DNA of 64,000 nucleotides from Acidimicrobiales bacterium (GTDB lineage: Bacteria; Actinomycetota; Acidimicrobiia; Acidimicrobiales; Iamiaceae): NCBI GenBank assembly GCA_030447445.1, contig JAUJOW010000001.1, positions 214,511-278,510 of the forward strand, given 5' to 3'. Of this stretch, positions 61,481-64,000 are shown one piece after another (within the stretch, counting starts at the first letter, position 1; the number at the start of each line of letters is the position of its first letter). The notes under the pieces were generated by a model that did no database searches, had not been told where the DNA came from, and saw nothing but the letters and a program-made list of their open reading frames with translations. A program made the translations under genes and the position numbers.

Positions 61481-62683
61481 ATGGATCTCACGCCCACCGC
61501 CGAGCAGCAGGCCGTCCGCGCCGAGTGCCGGGCCTGGCTGCGCGAGCACCGGCCGTGGCCGGCCGGCGGCAGCGATGGCGACGGCTCCCTGCCCCGGTTC
61601 CAGGACCTGGCCGCGGAGGTGGCCTTCCTGCGGGGGTGGCAGGCCGAGCTGGCCGGCGGGCGCTGGGTGGGTGTCACCTGGCCGGAGCGGTTCGGCGGCC
61701 GGGGGGCCGGGCCACTCACCCACTTCATCGTCCAGGAGGAGCTGGCCCGGGCGGGCGCCCCCGAGCTGGTCGGGCGCATCGGGGTGAACCTGGTCGGGCC
61801 CACGCTGCTGGCCCACGGCCGCCCCGACCAACAGGAGCGCTGGCTGCCCGGCATCCTCACCGCCGAGGAGCTGTTCTGCCAGCTCTTCAGCGAACCCGAC
61901 GCCGGCAGCGACCTGGCCTCGCTCACCACCCGGGCGGAACGGGCGGCCGGCGGGTGGCGGCTCACCGGGCAGAAGGTGTGGACCTCCTACGCCCAGTTCG
62001 CCGACTGGGGGCTGTGCCTGGCCCGGACCGACCCGTCGGCCCCGAAGCACAAGGGCATCTCGGCCTTCGTCGTCGACATGCAGGCCGACGGCGTCGACAT
62101 CCGGCCGTTGGTGCAGCTCACCGGCGAGGCCGAGTTCAACCACGTCTTCCTCGACGACGTCTTCGTGCCCGACGACGCCCTGGTCGGGGCCGAGCACGAC
62201 GGTTGGGCGGTGTCGTCGTCCACCCTCACCCACGAGCGGGGCACCAACCCCCGCCAGCTCGTGATCCACGCCCAGCACCTCGAGGAGCTGCTCCGGCTGG
62301 CCCTCGAACGGGGCATCGACGACCACCACCGCCGCCAGGCGCTGGCCCAGGCCTATATCGAGGTGCGTCTGTTCCAGCTGCACAACTGGCGCTCGCTGTC
62401 CCGCCTGGAACAGGGGCAACCCCTCGGCCCCGAGGGCAGCGTGTTGAAGCTGTACTGGAGCGAGATGAGCAAGCGACTCCATGCCACCGCCCTCGACGTG
62501 CTCGGACCGGCAGCCCCCCTGTGGGCCGGCGCCGCCGGCAACCCGGGGGACGGGCGGTGGCAACGGTCGTGGCTCTACTACCAGGCGGCGTCGATCTTCG
62601 CCGGCACCAACGAGATCCAGCGGAGCATCATCGGCGAGCGTGTCCTGGGCCTGCCCCGCGAGCCGAAGCCAGCGGCGACGTGA
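61481..62683 (+). CDS. Acyl-CoA dehydrogenase, larger subunit type
   Basis: 400 residues. TAEQQAVRAECRAWLREHRP, CQLFSEPDAGSDLASLTTRA, GWRLTGQKVWTSYAQFADWG and IFAGTNEIQRSIIGERVLGL (FAD-contacting) resemble FadE26/FadE28-type larger subunits. With the divergent 365-residue protein at 60.3 kb it probably forms a heterotetramer that desaturates a bulky acyl-CoA. ATG at 61481; the hydratase downstream overlaps by 4 nt. Confidence 0.89.
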   Translation: MDLTPTAEQQAVRAECRAWLREHRPWPAGGSDGDGSLPRFQDLAAEVAFLRGWQAELAGGRWVGVTWPERFGGRGAGPLTHFIVQEELARAGAPELVGRIGVNLVGPTLLAHGRPDQQERWLPGILTAEELFCQLFSEPDAGSDLASLTTRAERAAGGWRLTGQKVWTSYAQFADWGLCLARTDPSAPKHKGISAFVVDMQADGVDIRPLVQLTGEAEFNHVFLDDVFVPDDALVGAEHDGWAVSSSTLTHERGTNPRQLVIHAQHLEELLRLALERGIDDHHRRQALAQAYIEVRLFQLHNWRSLSRLEQGQPLGPEGSVLKLYWSEMSKRLHATALDVLGPAAPLWAGAAGNPGDGRWQRSWLYYQAASIFAGTNEIQRSIIGERVLGLPREPKPAAT

Positions 62684-63516
62684 GCGACCGGCTGAGCGAC
62701 CGGCTGCGCTACCGGGAGGACGGGCCGGTGGCCACCATCACCCTCGACCGGCCCGAGGTGGCCAACGCCCTCGACTCCGCCCTCATCGACGACCTCGACG
62801 CCGCCTTCGACCGGGCCGAGGCCGACGACACCGTGCGGGTGGTGGTGCTGGCCGGTGAGGGCCAGCACTTCTGCGCCGGTCACGACCTGAAGGAGCTGCT
62901 CGCCGGGACCGAAGCGTGGGCCGCCTCGCGGGCCACCCCGGAGGGGAAGTGGCACCACGAGCAGGTCATGTACTTCGACCGGTGCGTGCGCATCCGCGAC
63001 TTCCCCAAGCCGACCGTCGCCGCCGTGCAGGGCGCCTGCACCGCCGCCGGGCTGATGCTGGCGTGCATGTGCGACCTGATCGTGGCCGCCGACGACGCCC
63101 GGTTCGCCAACCCGGTCCTCCCCATGAGCGGCGCCGGGGTTGAGCTGCTCGTCGAGCCGTGGGAGCTCGGCCCCCGCAAGGCCAAGGAGTTCCTGCTGTG
63201 CGCGTCCACGCTGACCGCCGTGGAGGCTGAGCGGCTCGGGCTGGTCAACCGGGTGGTCCCCCGCGCCGAGCTCGACGATGCGGCGCTGGAGATGGCGGTA
63301 CGGATCGCTCGAGTCCCTCCGGTGACGGCCCGGGCCGTGAAGGAGTCGATCAACCGGATGCTCGACCTCCAGGGCCAGCGGGAGTCGTGGCGATCGCATT
63401 TCATGGTCCACCAGTTCGTGAGCAACACGGCAACGGCCCTCAGGGCCATGGAGGCCCGCCGCCAGGGAGGCATGGACGCCGTCAAGCGCGAGCAGCAGGG
63501 TGATGCGCCGCCATGA
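62680..63516 (+). CDS. Enoyl-CoA hydratase
   Basis: 278 residues, crotonase fold. VATITLDRPEVANALDSALI, GEGQHFCAGHDLKELLAG (oxyanion hole), FPKPTVAAVQGACTAAGLML and EAERLGLVNRVVP are typical. The catalytic glutamates are difficult to pin down (VELLVEPWELGPRKAKEFLL), so the exact reaction is open. GTG overlaps the dehydrogenase stop and the next gene starts inside its own stop (ATGA), so the three are co-translated. Confidence 0.89.
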   Translation: MSDRLSDRLRYREDGPVATITLDRPEVANALDSALIDDLDAAFDRAEADDTVRVVVLAGEGQHFCAGHDLKELLAGTEAWAASRATPEGKWHHEQVMYFDRCVRIRDFPKPTVAAVQGACTAAGLMLACMCDLIVAADDARFANPVLPMSGAGVELLVEPWELGPRKAKEFLLCASTLTAVEAERLGLVNRVVPRAELDDAALEMAVRIARVPPVTARAVKESINRMLDLQGQRESWRSHFMVHQFVSNTATALRAMEARRQGGMDAVKREQQGDAPP

Positions 63517-64000
63517 CCGGCCCCCTCGCCGGCCTGTCGGTGATCGACGTCGGCACCCGCATCTCGGCCCCCTTCTGCGCCGGGCTGCTCGGCGAGCAGG
63601 GGGCCGAGGTCATCAAGGTCGAACAGCCCGGGGCCGGGGACTTCATGCGCGAGATCGGCCCGTTCGTCGAGAGCGGCGACGGGCCCTACTCGCTGTTCTG
63701 GGCCGTCGAGGGCAGGGGCCGCCGCAGCGTCACCATCGACCTGCGCCAGCCCACGGGCCAGGACCTCTTCCGGCGCCTGGCCGCCACCGCCGACGTGGTG
63801 TGCGAGAACTTCAGGCCCGGCACCCTCGAGCGCTGGAGCATCGGCCCAGCCGATCTCGATCCCCGGCTGGTGGTGGTCCGCATCAGCGTGTTCGGCCAGG
63901 ACGGCCCGTCGAGCGCCCGGCCCGGGCTCGACCGGCTCGGCATCGGCTACGGCGGCCTCTTGCACATCACCGGCTACCCCGACCGACCGCCGGTCCGGCC
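63513..64000 (+). CDS. Family III CoA transferase (CaiB/BaiF), truncated by the window end
   Basis: The first 162 residues: LAGLSVIDVGTRISAPFCAG, LLGEQGAEVIKVEQPGAGDF, RSVTIDLRQPTGQDLFRRLA and VVCENFRPGTLERWSIGPAD. These are the conserved N-terminal Rossmann-like segments of CaiB/BaiF enzymes, which move CoA between acids. The catalytic Asp of the family lies outside or near the truncated end. ATG inside the previous stop (ATGA). It likely recycles CoA from the pathway intermediate. Confidence 0.88.
   Translation, partial: MTGPLAGLSVIDVGTRISAPFCAGLLGEQGAEVIKVEQPGAGDFMREIGPFVESGDGPYSLFWAVEGRGRRSVTIDLRQPTGQDLFRRLAATADVVCENFRPGTLERWSIGPADLDPRLVVVRISVFGQDGPSSARPGLDRLGIGYGGLLHITGYPDRPPVR

Overview
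The window is very GC-rich, densely packed bacterial DNA with GTG starts, 4-nt ATGA/GTGA gene overlaps, F420-type luciferase-like oxidoreductases, an intein-containing RecA, Mycobacterium-style DNA-damage promoters and many probable leaderless promoters (TANNNT 6-8 nt before ATG/GTG). This fits a high-GC actinobacterium. The mix of SpoVS, MiaB and a large acyl-CoA catabolic region makes class Acidimicrobiia my best guess, but that is inference from gene content only.

Region 1 (1-9.6 kb): a compact minus-strand operon reading APH(3')-like kinase, alpha/beta hydrolase, LLM oxidoreductase, miaA, dapF, hflX, two tandem pheA paralogues, tyrA and dapC (cut by the window edge). It joins aromatic and lysine/diaminopimelate biosynthesis to tRNA modification and ribosome rescue. 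A plus-strand LLM oxidoreductase faces away from it. Region 2 (9.6-18.8 kb): minus-strand housekeeping genes rimO, pgsA, cinA, recA, spoVS and miaB, plus a divergent lipoprotein. recA carries a LAGLIDADG intein and has both a LexA-box promoter and a PafBC-type promoter. About 2 kb (13.9-16.1 kb) spanning 5' recA, a 2-hydroxyacid dehydrogenase, an aldolase fragment and 3' cinA is riddled with small deletions, several in homopolymers, so sequence error is the likeliest cause.

Region 3 (18.8-24.2 kb) is accessory: methyltransferase, VOC protein, metallo-hydrolase divergent from a TetR with twin palindromic operators, a SnoaL-like protein, a DUF5990 protein, and remnants of LuxR-like and other genes. 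Region 5 (30.9-36.4 kb) is a second accessory patch: DUF1697, a GNAT-methyltransferase fusion, creatininase, a DUF222/HNH nuclease with the same PafBC-type promoter as recA, an EEP hydrolase and a methyltransferase.

Regions 4 and 6 (24.4-30.7 and 36.6-64 kb) form a large acyl-CoA catabolic locus: four acyl-CoA synthetase-like proteins, acyl-CoA dehydrogenases (one fused double, one divergent pair, one single), thiolase-fold proteins paired with DUF35 proteins, enoyl-CoA hydratases, SDRs, a MaoC-like protein, fused-subunit and family III CoA transferases, a ferredoxin, an FGGY kinase and a lipoate-ligase-like protein. The pattern resembles steroid or isoprenoid side-chain degradation. Eight near-identical 14-bp palindromes (consensus TGACRCCGGYGTCA) sit in eight promoter regions of this locus, mostly between divergent operons and overlapping or abutting -10 boxes. 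I see them nowhere else in the window. They define a candidate regulon whose repressor is not in the window and which I cannot match to a named regulator; this is the main discovery candidate. Two insertions interrupt the locus: an AT-richer HTH/GIY-YIG gene (55.65-56.36 kb) and a vapBC module (59.6-60.3 kb). I saw no tRNA, rRNA, CRISPR array or transposase.
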